From positions 186,001-250,000 of the forward strand of contig JALQBC010000040.1 in assembly GCA_023375675.1 (NCBI GenBank): DNA of 64,000 nt, written 5' to 3'. The notes under the pieces are model-generated. The model saw nothing but the letters and a program-made list of their open reading frames with translations, was not told where the DNA came from and made no database searches. The position numbers and the translations under genes were made by a program. Shown here piece by piece: positions 44,362 through 56,114 of this stretch; the stretch's first letter is position 1, and each line of letters starts with the position of its first letter. Origin of the DNA: Cytospora piceicola. Its lineage: Eukaryota > Ascomycota > Sordariomycetes > Diaporthales > Cytosporaceae.

Positions 44362-45474
44362 ATGCCTACTACTAGCGACATTACCATCAACACCGCAAAG
44401 TTGCAGGCGGAACAGATAGACGCGAGCACCAATAAGTTTAACCAAATTATTGCAGGAAACAGGGGCAAGCACCCAAGATGGTACGAGGTCGGAGCTGCGA
44501 CTTTCAGGCAGATGGCTAGAGAGGGAGAAGGACCATTGCCTGTCCCGGCCAAGCTCCCGAATGCCCGTGACGCCGCCATTCCCTCCCGCGAGCCTGGTCG
44601 CGACATTCCGGTACGGGTCTATGTACCTGATGACGGCAAACCCAGCAGAGGCGTGTTTCTCTACCTCCATGGCGGTGGTTTCGTCATGGGAACTCACCAA
44701 GAGTAAGCATCATCCATCATTAATTCCATGAAATATCCGGGAGGTCTGCCACCATGCTAACAGCCCCCATCTTCCAGTGCAGACGAGCTGCTCAAGGGAT
44801 ACGCAAACAGCTGCCAACTCACAAGCATCTCGGTCGGCTATCGTCTTGCCCCGGAGGACCCATTCCCAGCGGGTCTGAACGACTGCATCGATGTGGCCGA
44901 GCACCTCGTCGACAAGGCCCCCGAGCTGTTCGGCGCGCCGCTCAAGGTCCTCGCCGGCGCCTCTGCCGGCGGGAACCTCGTAGCCGTGACCACCTTCCAG
45001 CTCATGCGCTCCCGTCCGCAGCACCGGCTCGCCGCCGTCCTGCTCAACTTCGGCTGCTTCGACCTGACTTTAAACATGCCGTCCGTTGTCCAGGGCGCCC
45101 GGTCGCTTGTGATCGACCGCGCCATGGCGGACCATTTCGTCGCGGCCTACGTCGGCGAGGCCAGCCTCGAGGAGCGCCGGGACCCGGCGGTATCGCCCGT
45201 GTATGAGGACCTCCGGGGGCTGGTCGACGAGTCACCGTTCCGCACGCTACCGCCTGCTCTTTTCAACTGTGGCACGGCGGATCTGCTGCTGGATGACTCG
45301 CTGATGATGAGTATGAAGTGGATGGGTAGCGGGAGCGAGGCCGTCGTCAAGCTGTATCCTGGGTCAGTGCATGGGTTTACGGCCTTCAAGGGATCCAAGA
45401 TGGCTGAAGAGGCGGCCGCTGTGACAAGAGAGTGGTTGAAAGAGAAGCTGGAAAAGTCCGAGTCTGGAATGTAA
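44362..45474 (+). CDS. Alpha/beta-hydrolase fold-3 esterase (hormone-sensitive-lipase type)
   Basis: Exons 44362-44702 and 44778-45474 give about 345 residues. The HSL-type oxyanion motif is FLYLHGGGFVMGTH, the nucleophile elbow is AGASAGGN, YRLAPEDPFPAGLND follows the family pattern, and the catalytic His lies in GSVHGF with the acid in NCGTADLLLDD. The enzyme should cleave short acyl esters or lactones. No signal peptide is seen, so it is probably cytosolic. Related hydrolases are frequent in secondary-metabolite clusters as deacetylases or cyclases. It is the last intact gene of the 29-45 kb group; membership of a cluster is inferred only from position. Confidence 0.88.
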
Positions 45475-47097
45475 AGGTCTGAGACTGTCGTCTCGACCCA
45501 TTGATACGAGGCGCAGGAAATTGAATGCTACGAATAACTTGTTAGATCCCTCAAGTCACTCTTGCCATCAAAGACCCATTCATACTTCATAGTATGCAGA
45601 AAACATGAGAGTCATGCTATACTGTATTTGTACCCACTCAAGACAATACAGGGATTGAAAGCGGTTTCAGTTAACATCAAGCAAAATCTGCATCTAATCG
45701 TCCAATACGACCTCAGTGACAAAATACATTCCTTCCCGGAGCTGGGTTGCTGCAACCCGGAATCTTCGGCAAGATTCTTGATTTCTTCAACTTCACGCAG
45801 AGTTTGAGCTAATACTCTCGTCCAAAAGATATATGTTCAATCTCTGAATCGTTATTCTGATCAGGCGCTGCGTTCTGTTACGATCGAATTGGATGTCTAG
45901 ATAAGCTTATATAACTTCTTCGGCGAACCCGGTCTTGAAAATGATCCTTCTTCATGTCCTACTTCAAGGTGAAATGACACTTGCTTCTGTCATTTACTCC
46001 CTAGAGACAGGATCCTCGGGATGGTTGACAGCTCTGGGCTCCCGTCGGATGCCTCAACCCCTGGAGAATGGGACTCAGCCGGATGCCTCATCTGCTGGAG
46101 AGCAAAGTCCTGGTAGTTTTCCGGGCTGCTGGTGGAGTCCACGGAAATATAAATATTTCTAGCTAGGGATAGTCGCACCGGACCCGATTCAGATTTCTAA
46201 ACGAGCCAGCGGATCGAGGTCGGCGCAGTTGGCATCTCTTACTTCAGCATTCACGCTCGTTCGTTGGCTTCCCAGGGTTCTCACATGTAGCGCGACACTG
46301 TCACGAACTCGATCAATCCCAAGATCTCCCATACTTCCACACGCGGGGGGGGGGGGGGGCCTGTGGTCAAATATTAGCCCCCCGGTTTATTTTCCCCAAA
46401 TTTGGCATTCGCAATGGTGAGCTAACACTTACATGCGATGCACTCTAGTACCCAAAGCCGCCGCTGTTACTGTTCCAAGACAACGTCGCAGATAATGACA
46501 AAATGTAGACGAGTCCTGACGGACTTGTCCTCGAGCCACACGGATAGGCATCCAAATTACGGACTTGGCCTCCCAGAAGGAAAATCTGGTTGTGCTGGTC
46601 ACAAAGACAGGATGGCTGGGCGATAATTGAGTCCAATTCCAAGCCTGAAGGTTGATCAAGGATAATCTTGATCTTGCGATCCAACCCATCCATCAAGCGC
46701 CTTGGCTCTTCAGGAGTAACATACTTACGTATATATGTAGTCGACTACTTCCCGGTCCAGGTTACGGTTCTGCTCTGCATACGACAGACATCCTGGCAGA
46801 CGTCTTAAAAATCATTCAGCGTCTTTGTTAGGTGTATCCCACAGCAATACATGGGCACGGATCGCGAGGGGTCCGAATCCACGAGCCAAGATCGATTATT
46901 CAAGCCTTAAACCTTTTCTAACTCTTCAATTGGTCTTTTCCTCAGGTACGTTTGGATGGGCAGCCCGTTGTTCGTCAGTATATACCCTTTGTTTATATTG
47001 TCGGGGTCGTGAGACCTTACATCTGACTGACACGTTCTGAATTCCGACGGTGACCAAGCAAGTATTCCCTAAACACCTGGTTGGAATCGTGACTAAT
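45475..47097. other. Gene-free region
   Basis: A poly-G tract lies at about 46345-46360. Short frames here show no family similarity. The stretch runs into the 3' end of the HET pseudogene. Confidence 0.4.
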
Positions 47098-47842
47098 TCC
47101 AGGAAAACAGCGTCATGTCGTTGCTGTTCTTCAAGATTTGCTCTTGGAGGAACATAAAGGCCTTTTTTCCTCGCCGTATATCATGGTCATATTGTCATCA
47201 AGAATTTCCAAGAGGCAGTATGCCGTGCCCTCTTTTTGTGACGTTTGACGCTCGGATGCCCAAGATATTCTGCTCCCCACAGGAATGGTGTGTAGCAAGC
47301 TACTGTCCTCCAGGCCCAGGACATTCAAACCCGTTGTGCTGGCGATCTCGTACCTCTGCTCGAACTTAGTCCCATGAAGACTCCGTTAGCTGTCGTGAAA
47401 CTCCACCACCTTCGGGGAAATCAATTCCTTGTCAAGTCCACCCCCCGGAGAACCACCTGCAGTCAGTTACCCTAGGATCTAGTTCCACTGGCTTGTGTGC
47501 CGGGAAGTCAGAGAGGAAAACGAAGCAGAGAGTGGTTTTCTTGTACCAGGCGAACATTGAGTTGATGGCCTTGGCCAGCTGGGAATTGCTCTTCTTACCT
47601 ATGCAGCAAGTATCAACCCAGGCGTAGTGTAGGAGCGGGTCCCGACTCTTGGCGAGTTCGCATGTTTTCTCGATCTTCGTGAACCCCTTTTTCTAATCGG
47701 GCCTCTTTCAGGTTGTCCAATTCCTGGAATGTAACTTCTTCGTCCTCCCAGATGTGGGAGAGCATCGCGTAGGGCTCAAGTGCTCGGGTTTCGGTTTCAG
47801 GACGAACTTCAACTGGAGTGTGCTTGTTTTGATGAGCCACAT
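47098..47842 (-). pseudogene. HET-domain gene remnant
   Basis: HET domains drive vegetative incompatibility cell death in filamentous fungi. Reading the minus strand and hopping frames recovers the domain: MWLIKTSTLQL at the start, then YAMLSHIWEDEEVTFQEL, IEKTCELAKSRD, YAWVDTCCIGKKSNSQLAKA, AINSMFAWY, VFLSDFPAHKP, RWFSGGWT, and later ISWASERQTS and ILDDNMTMIYGE. At least three frame changes separate these blocks (near 47790, 47695 and 47180, the last in an A-run). A TGA at 47432-47434 interrupts the GWTLQELI motif and a TAA follows. Nothing beyond the HET domain remains recognisable. The lesions are independent, so the gene has been dead for some time. Confidence 0.82.
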
Positions 47843-48398
47843 GGTCCTACTCTCAACATGTACTTCTATACATACTAAGTATGCATGTGTACCTAGGTAA
47901 ACACGGTGAGTGCTTGGTGCGTGATGGTCGGAAATGCTTGGTATTAGACGACAAGCAGGGAGAATGGATATAAAGCTAGAGTAGCATTGTTAAGTAGCTC
48001 TGAAAGACAAGATTCGTACGACTACGTCCCATGGAGAGAAGTGCATCGCCACGGGCTAGAAACCTCTGTCCCTGCATGGATGGTATAATGAGGCTGGGTT
48101 AGGGCTACTGCTGAGGGTGTCCCCATTGTTGCGTAAATGTGACCCCGGGACGAAAAGGAGGGGATGGACGAACCAATAACCATGATTCTCATCAGACCTC
48201 AGTGTTCATCACAAGAGCCTGAGTTGACTACCCGGTTTGTAAGTGGCTGGGCTTTAGGGGTATAATCCAAGTTGCAATAATTACGCCGTATTCATCAAGG
48301 TATTCTGTGGATCTCTAGGGGTCCGAGTAGATTTATTCTGTGCGCTTCACATCCCTGAGCCTATTCACCGATAAACTCCAAGAAAGCCTGTGGTGCAC
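47843..48398. other. Gene-free region
   Basis: Upstream DNA of the HET remnant includes a perfect TACCTAGGTA palindrome at 47890-47899. No gene is seen. Confidence 0.4.
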
Positions 48399-48778
48399 AT
48401 GACCTTTGTGAACAGCCACGGTCACAACGTGGTGAAGAATGACACATGTGCAGGCTCGCGTCCGAGGGCTGCAGCCTGCCCAGGGCGGTCAACGAAGAAG
48501 AGACATAGGACTCTACCAGAAGTTACAGCCAGGTCAAATGGCTCAGCATGGCGGCGATGCAGGCCGTCGCACGTGCGTCCTCCTCCATACGTGCCGACAC
48601 AATCGTGAACGCGGTGTGCCCCGACTTATGCAGCACCGTGGACAAGACCACGGGGTATCTCTTCCTGGCCCTCTTTGCGCGCACCGCAGAGGAGGGTTCG
48701 CGGTCCCTGGTCTGCGCGGCGGTCCTGGGCCTTGAGATTCATGGTCAGCTCTGGCACCACGATATTCTGTTCCCGTGA
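48399..48778 (+). pseudogene. C-terminal fragment of a second short-chain dehydrogenase
   Basis: The fragment begins in the SDR mid-region (MTFVNSHGHNVVKND, the strand before the catalytic Ser). It then shifts frame to a segment with an in-frame TAG at 48506-48508, followed by STRSYSQVKWLSMAAMQAVA, where YSQVK is the YxxxK motif. IVNAVCPDLC and ALFARTAEEGSRSLV, then ESHGQ-like EIHGQLWHHDILFP, are the standard C-terminal blocks. The N-terminal half with the nucleotide-binding site is absent. Its blocks overlap those kept by the SDR remnant at 41 kb, so the two are paralogous fragments, not two halves of one gene. A small local GC rise marks the former coding region. Confidence 0.65.
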
Positions 48779-49128
48779 GCCGCCATGCCATTTGACTGGC
48801 CCAACTGGTAAATTTCAGAATAACTCGAACCTTGGTGACTCGTGCTGACATGTTTGTTTAGGTCGAGGACCTCAATATCAGGCCTTCAAGAAGCAGACAT
48901 AGTGCAGGATCATGGAGGTGATCCCACAAGCACAGCCCGATTCGCAGCATATCCTAGATGGCCAAACATGATGCCTTCATTCACTTCAATACCTAAGTAG
49001 CTAGTACAATAGCTAACACCATTACACATACTGTACGTAGACGAAGCCCAACATATGCCACGTCCTAGGCATTCACAGAGAATTAGGACAGCACCGTGCC
49101 AACCCTGGCGCGGCAAAGGCCCGGCCAC
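48779..49128. other. Short gene-free gap
   Basis: About 350 bp lie between the SDR fragment and the DsbA-like gene. Nothing is recognised. Confidence 0.4.
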
Positions 49129-50093
49129 CTACGCCCCTTCAGCCTCCTTGGCCTTGATGAACAACTCCAAGAAGTCCTGCTCGCCCCGGGCGCCGTCGAG
49201 CTCGTACCTGTCCTGGATGATAAGGCTCGGAACTCCGGAGACATTCATCTCACGGGCCCTCTGCACCTCGGCGTCGACCTGCTCGCCTCCCTCCCCGCCC
49301 TCCAGCCACCCCTCCACCTCGGCACGGCCCAGCCCTGCCCTCTCGGCCACCCGTAGAAATGTGTCGTAGCTCGTCACATCGCCGTCGACTTCGAAGTAGT
49401 CCCGAAACAGTTCCATGACAACCCGGTCCTGGACCTCGGGGCCTTTGGTCCCGCTCAAGGTGATCAGGCGGTGAGCGTCCCGCGTGTTGCCGATCTTGCC
49501 GGCGAAGCTGAAGGTGATGCCGTGCTGGCGGCCGATACTGGCGATTCGAGCCTGGACTATGGCCTGTGAGGTTAGTATTGAAGTTGAAGTTTCCAGATAT
49601 TGGTTGTATCCAAGAAACCTGATTGTCCCATCTCGCTTGGGCTCTCTGATTTATTTCAAGACTTGATAGATGTGTAGAAATGTTGATTACTCCTGAGAAC
49701 CAGAGATAGCCCATTATTGAAAATGGATATTTGATACGTTCCAGGGGTTGTTACGAAACAATATTGTGGGCTTAAGGGCGGTCGTCTTCTCTGGCCCGAA
49801 GCGTTGTTCGTGTCGCTCCAGCCAAGAGATGCCCTGTTTCGGTGCCGACGGGTCCAGGTAAAAGGCATGCCATGACACCGTGAAGGTGTCATCACGCCCA
49901 CCTGGGTAGACCTGCTTGTACAGCTCGATTGCCCTGTCGAGACGCTTCTTGCCCATATAACACTGATGGAGTTATGTTTCGGTGGTCAGTTGGGCAGTCT
50001 GCGTTCCGAGGTAGATTGGAAAGCAGTTCGAGGAGCAAGTAATACCCACGGACATATTGGGTCCGATGTAACGGCAACAGTGAAATTGGTCAT
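49129..50093 (-). CDS. DsbA/FrnE-like thioredoxin-fold oxidoreductase, splicing uncertain
   Basis: The family reading needs three exons: 50093-50046, 49962-49780 and 49563-49129, all phase 0, giving 221 residues, the usual FrnE-like length. The first intron divides the CPWC redox motif (SDPICPW, then CYMGKKRLDRAI). The middle part reads TFTVSWHAFYLDP; the last exon gives ARIASIGRQHGITFSF, GKIGNTRDAHRLI and the cis-Pro block VSGVPSLII, ending in FIKAKEAEGA. The second intron would start with GC (ACC then GCCCTT) instead of GT and is 216 bp, longer than normal; its acceptor CTCACAG is good. Either it is a rare GC-AG intron or the donor has mutated and the gene is inactive. It sits in a decaying neighbourhood. 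Confidence 0.6.
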
Positions 50094-53000
50094 CGAGACT
50101 ATGGAGCAAAATATAGATATAGAATACAATCCTAGAACAGGCTGCACAGAGTTGGTTTGCATGGATATTGAGTCTTGATATAGTCAATATTGGAACCATG
50201 GGGGAAGGAGGTCGGGGATTTGGGCAACCCCTGAACCAGACAGGCAAAACGGTTGCCTGGTAGGCTTACAGATCCAGGAAACTTCGTTCCAACTGTTGAA
50301 TGGGCGTTGGAAAACCGAAACCGCCTCTTGATCCAATCATAGTAAGCGTCGGCTACGTTGGCCAGAGCAAATGGTTGTGGGTAGCCTTGTCGTGGTACGT
50401 ATCACAAATGTTGCGCGCCTCTTTGGCCTTTGTGAAATTTGGGCTGTGGAAAAACATAGGTCGTCTACAATATCGTCGCCCTCACTTCTGGGATCACCTC
50501 TCTTGCAAAGGGTCCTGTCGAAGAAGTTGGACGGTCAGGGGTCGGATACTGCAGCAAAGACCCGGCGCAAAATAAGCATGCGGGTGTGGCACAGAACACC
50601 GTCGCGGTCTGCCAAGCTGACACTGCTCACGGAACGGAGGTAAGCGAGGGAGTCACCCTGAAGAACATTTTCCTCATGAAGGAGAATCTTCAGGCCGAGA
50701 CTGTCGAGGACGGCTTCGCTGCAACGCAAAGCCACCCTTTCCTGGCAACCAGGACCAATTGGCTGGTCAAGAGTCTCCCGGCACAGCAATGCGTTGGACT
50801 TCCGAGGTCGCAATTTGAAAGCGGTTCAACAGCCCAACTTTGCGATTGCATCTTATGCAATCTATCGGTACCCCTTTATAGTGTTGAGGCAGCTTTACCT
50901 ATGGCCACATTAGTGACATTCACCTCGAGACGAAGCAGGCGTACAATTCTCTCCCAAACCTGGTATACTCTCTATACTCTTCATCCAACAGACGTAGCTT
51001 GGAAACCCCGTTCACCGGATGGCCTCGGCAGATTTGCATGAAGTATTTGCGTGGTATCTCTCGCCTGGGTTTGATCACGCACCCCAGGTGCAGGCCACAT
51101 CCCATTACCACTTTGATGGAGCGACCTACCAACTGCCGTAGGGCGCCAATGGCGCGCAGAGTTAGAAGAGTTTCCTTGGTGACTTAAGTAAGTGATGAGC
51201 TGTGCCGTAGTGATGGCCCAAGGATGCCACGGATAGATCGACACGACAGCACTTCAGCCGTGCATTGCACCTGTTCCTGGCCCCACACATCGTGAGCGAA
51301 CCGCATCATATTGCTGCTGTTCGTCTGGCGGGTTTAGCCGCGGGAACAGCAGACAGGGTGAGGGCACATCGAACCATTAGGCTTATCTGGGAAGTAGGAA
51401 AACGGTGATCACTAAACCCTATCGAGTGTGTGAGGCTCGTCATTTAGGCACAAGAGGCTCAGAACTAACCAGCCAGTCTCGTATGCAGTGCTGTCGTCTG
51501 TCAGCACTACAGAGAGAGCGTGTGTCAGAGTATGTAGGACTCGTCTTACCAGCACAATGTTGGACAGTTTTTCTAGGTAAATATCACCTGCATATTGTCT
51601 TGCCGTGGTGATCTCTCCAGCCAGCCTGACCCTACTTGGGTATACTCCGCGTGGCCCTGGACCAGCGAACCAGTGAGCTGCACGACATGAGAGCATACTG
51701 GCTGACTGGGGACAGAACATGCCATTTATCAGAAAGGCTGTTCAAGGTTTATAAAGTCAGATCGCAAGACCTGCCCATACAAGATGGTCCCTTATCTGAT
51801 TCTAGGGGATCGTCAAGGCAATAAGCCAACACGAGTAGGTAAACCCGGTAAACGTGGGCAGGCATGTACTGATCGGGGTCCGTCAACGGCAACTTAGAAC
51901 ATGCAGAATCATGCAGAACATGTCAACGGGAAAAGTTGCCGTGGGAAATGGGCTGATGGAAGAACCATCTGACAGGACACTAAAATGGCTTCTGGGGTCT
52001 AGGGCTACCACTAAGTATTGTGAGTAGCCCCCCTAAAGATCCGTACTAGGTCAACTAGCCTGGCCAGCTACCGAGGCAGCTGCGAGGAAGCTTGGGACGG
52101 TGGGGCTCTGTAGGGCGTCAATTGGCATTATCAATCGACCCTGACCACCAGGTGGGATAAAGGATAAGGGATAAGGGATAAGCAGCCATCTCTCGGGGGC
52201 TCTCGGGACATTTCTGCAGCCAATGCGGGCGGGCCATTTTAACTTCAACACATTGTACTTACCCTAGGATAGTCGCCATTGGCGTGTCACAGGCTGGGAC
52301 TGCGGGGCCGGAACCTCCCTGAAATCAGACCACATTCTGACATGTCGTGCCATATTGAGAAACTTTCGATTCAAACTCTTTCCAGAGTTCCTGATGAACG
52401 ATGATGATGATGATCTGCATCTGCAACCTGCGTAAGCAGCCCTGCAGAACCGCAGAACTGCACACTAATCACACACTGGCAACTGCAGACAGTGCAGTGA
52501 AACCCTGCCCAGATGCCCCAGGTGCCCAGGTGGTGTTCAAGGCTATGATGCCCTCAGCCGTGTCTACAGTACAGTATTATTATCATTATTATTATTCTCT
52601 ACCAAGTACATTTGTCGATCCCGTTTGACGAATCAAGACCTCTTTCTCTCCTCTCTCTTCCTCAAGTTCTCTCTCACACACACACACACATACACATATA
52701 CACACACACACACTTGACACATCTCTCCCTCATTCCATCTATCCTATTACTCTATCTATTCCTTGCCTGCCTTAGTTCCAGTGCAACCGCCATCTCTCTA
52801 CCTGTCACGCCCTTGGTCACTTCCCCTTTAGTCCTAATTAAAGCGCCTCCCCCAGGCCATTCATTCCCAACGCTTTGGAACGCTCATCTCACACACACTT
52901 TGACCCCTCGTCTCCTTCAAGGTGTTCCGATCCCGCTTGGTCGAGACCGTCCCATCACACCTCCATCCCGTACTGCTGGGTCTCCCGTGAAACCGCCCTA

Positions 53001-53340
53001 TATCTATCTCGCATCTGCCACCTGCCATTTGCCATCTGCCATCTACACGCAAGACTGACGCTTGCGACTATTTCGTGCCCATTTAACTCCAATCACGCGA
53101 CTACTTACAACAAGTTGGCGCAACCCCTACCGAGCAGCCGACGATACCCTTAGAGCGCATCCTGGTGCCTCTTGATCCCGGAGCTTCCCCAGCCGAACTG
53201 GACATCGTGATATCTTGCGCAGTCATCTGTGGCACTTTCCCGACGCCTGGAAGACCCGGAAAGCTACCAGACCCCTGGTCCACCGAAGACATACACTGTA
53301 ACCCTCAGTCGGGACGAGCTCTCGGGCGCAACCTAGGAAG
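50094..53340. other. Long gene-poor region with possible decayed coding sequence
   Basis: A minus-strand frame at about 50920-51190 has coding-like character (RREIPRKYFMQICRGHPV, LLDEEYREYTRFGRELY), but it has no start, no neighbours in frame and no family I can name. Frames at 50535-50813 (minus) and 50586-51041 (plus) are similarly isolated. A (CA)n tract lies at 52672-52713 and a GATGAT run at about 52398-52413. The last ~700 bases, rich in CT and CA, are probably the promoter and 5' UTR of the monooxygenase gene. Confidence 0.4.
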
Positions 53341-55612
53341 ATGTCGCCAGGTTTATTAAGGACGAGATCGGAGAATACCCGGAGTCACGATGGCAACATA
53401 GAGACGACTGAGGGCGTCATTGGTCCCAACTGCCTCGACCGCATAACCCGCCTCAGAAGCATGCCCGAGGCTCCGGCACAATGCCAGGTCTGCGTCGTGG
53501 GTGCTGGTCCGGCCGGTCTGATGCTGGGGGCAAACCTCGCGAGATTCGGTATCAAGGCCCAGGTTATAGATGACCGGGCAGATCCCACACCGGTGGGAAG
53601 GTAAGCTATCCCTTGAAGAGCAATAGCCCAAGAGGAACGCCCCTTGGCCTTACTAACGCTATTGCGCAGGGCGGATGGCTTACAACCGAAGACGATCGAG
53701 ACCTTCAGACAGATGCGCTTAGCAGACAAACTGCTACAACGGGGCGTTCGTGTCTACGACATCTCTTTCTGGCGCGGGACGGAAACCGAGCCGTTGCACC
53801 GCCTAGGACGCGAAGTACATTACCCGCCCGTCATCGACGTCCTCGACCCCTATATACTGTTGGTGCACCAGGGCATGGTGGAGAGCCTGTTCATCGAGGA
53901 CATGAAGAAGCGCGGCATTGATGTCAAGAGGAATTGCGCCTTCGAATCGTACAGCGCATGCGACCCGTTGATGTCTAAGAAACTCGGCGCAGCGTTGCAG
54001 ATCAACACCAGAGTGAATGTGACACAGGACAGGAAGACCATATTAGCACAATACCTTGTTGGATGTGAGTTACAGCCCCTGAAATTGAGTCAACTACACC
54101 TAGCTGACCATGTCAAGGTGATGGCGCACATTCCAAGGTGCGAAAGAGCATACCTGAAGCCCGGCCGGTTGGTATGTCACAGCCTGTGGTCTGGGGCGTG
54201 TTAGACGGAGAGCTCGATACCGACTTCCCAGACATCTGGTCCAAGACGCTGGTTTTCTCCGAAGAGCATGGCTCCATACTTATTATCCCCAGAGAAAGGA
54301 ACATGACCCGGTTCTATATTGAGCTCAAGAGTGGCATGAAGGACGACAAAAAAGTCCTAGGCCAGGATTTCATTATGGAACGGGCGAGAATGATCATGGC
54401 GCCGTTCAGGGTAGACTGGAAGTACGTTGAGTGGTTCGGACGCTATCAGATTGGGCAGAGAGTTGCCAGCCGATTTTGCGACTCCCACCAAAGAGCCTTC
54501 TTGGCCGGTGATGCAAGTCACACCCACTCACCCAAAGCCTCGCAAGGCATGAACACGTCGATGCACGACACATGGAATCTGGGATGGAAACTAAACTTTG
54601 CCGTCCGGGGACTTGCGAAGCCGGGACTTTTGGCAAGCTACGAGGAGGAGAGGAGGAAGATCGCATTGGATCTGGCCAACTTCGACTACGAACATGCCAA
54701 CCAGATTGCTGGTGGTGACGCCGTCACACTTGCTGAGAACTTCAAGACCAACATCCGATTCATCTCAGGAATAGGCGCAGAGTATGGCGAGAACGCCATC
54801 AACATGATGGAGAGCCAGACGTGGCTGCTAGGAGAGGCGAAGCCCGGTTGTTTGCTCCCACCAGCAAAGGTGACCCGGTACCTGGATTCCAACCCAGTGG
54901 ACATCCAGCTCGATATTCCCATGCTCGGACAGTTCAGGATATACCTGTTGATGTGGGACGTCCACCAGTCGAAAATGTTCCTCGAGAATTTCTGCGATTC
55001 ACTGGCTTCGAACGACTCCCTCATCCGCCAACTTTCGGTCGCAGCTAGTCTGTCATATGCCGCACAACCGAGGTTACCGGCGCCTGAAGACATTTATGTG
55101 AGGCCCGAGAGGTATACGGCCGTCAGCCACTTGTTTACTTTTGGTCTTATAAGTAAGTCAAAACCTAACCTCCCGGAACCTGAATCTGTAAGATATGAAT
55201 AATCCTAACAAATCCTACAGCAACAATGCCCAAATCCGACATTGAAATCTCAGACCTTCCGCCCCTGCTTCAAGATAGCCGCTGGACATTCTACCTGGAC
55301 GATGTCCCCGAGCAGGACACACGGGGCTCTCTCTGCACCAACAAGTGGCTCGGCAGTCTCGGCCCCGGCGAGGTCGCCATCGTCAACGTCCGGCCCGACG
55401 GGTATGTCGGCAGTCTCGGAAGGTGGGACTCGAGCGTTGACGATGCCGGCGAGGAGGCCGCCAGATGGCTTGATTCCTACTATGACCGGTTCATGCAGGT
55501 ACCGGAGGTGCTTAGGAACGCATCCCCGCAGGCTGCTGCGGCGGCCGCGGCGGCGGCTGGGGCGGCAGCCAACGGTATGAATGGCGTGAAGGTTGAGAAT
55601 GTAGATGCTTAA
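53341..55612 (+). CDS. FAD-dependent aromatic hydroxylase (phenol 2-monooxygenase-like)
   Basis: Exons 53341-53600, 53670-54064, 54118-55152 and 55221-55612 give about 691 residues, or 651 from the in-frame ATG at 53461, which fits the family better. The dinucleotide-binding motif is [31 protein letters not shown] follows the first intron, the DG motif in [10 protein letters not shown] spans the second, and the flavin-binding [29 protein letters not shown] block (first 20 residues quoted in part) is intact. The C-terminal thioredoxin-like domain of the phenol hydroxylase group starts in exon 3 and ends with VRPDGYVG. A poly-Ala run (about 9 Ala) precedes the C-terminus. The enzyme should ortho-hydroxylate a phenolic compound with NADPH and O2; the substrate is unknown. 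Confidence 0.9.
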
Positions 55613-56114
55613 GGCGGTATGTTGACGCCAGGCACTTGTTAATGGTGCCTGTTGAGCTGGCGGAGGTTATGCTAATGATGCATGCATGTATGTATGCTAT
55701 GTAACGGATTGAAGTGTACGGGATATGCTCAGTGATCGTCTCAGCTGTCGTCTTCGCTGCAGTCAGCGAGGTGCATCTTACGGGAAAAAAGAAAATCAAA
55801 CAGGGAAACATCTCTCCTGACGAGCAAAACCTCATCAGATAGGCTTGTCAAGTTTTAGGGTTTACGAGCTTTGATACCGTTAGACGCTGTATTGTTTGTA
55901 GTCTAGATAAAGTCGAATCACGGGTGTTCAGGAATGGATTTGTCACCACCAAATCCATGTCTGCTTGTTAGATGTCTTGAATCTATGTCATGGCACGACA
56001 AGTGATGATGGCCACTATGAGACGGAAGATAATGAGCGGGAAACGGTCTGCATTTCAAAATAAAAGTTGCATGGGGGTATCTAATACTCGCTTAAGTCCC
56101 TAACGAAAGATGCC
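55613..56114. other. Convergent intergenic region
   Basis: 3' UTRs of the monooxygenase and SEC20 genes meet here. No gene is seen. Confidence 0.4.
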
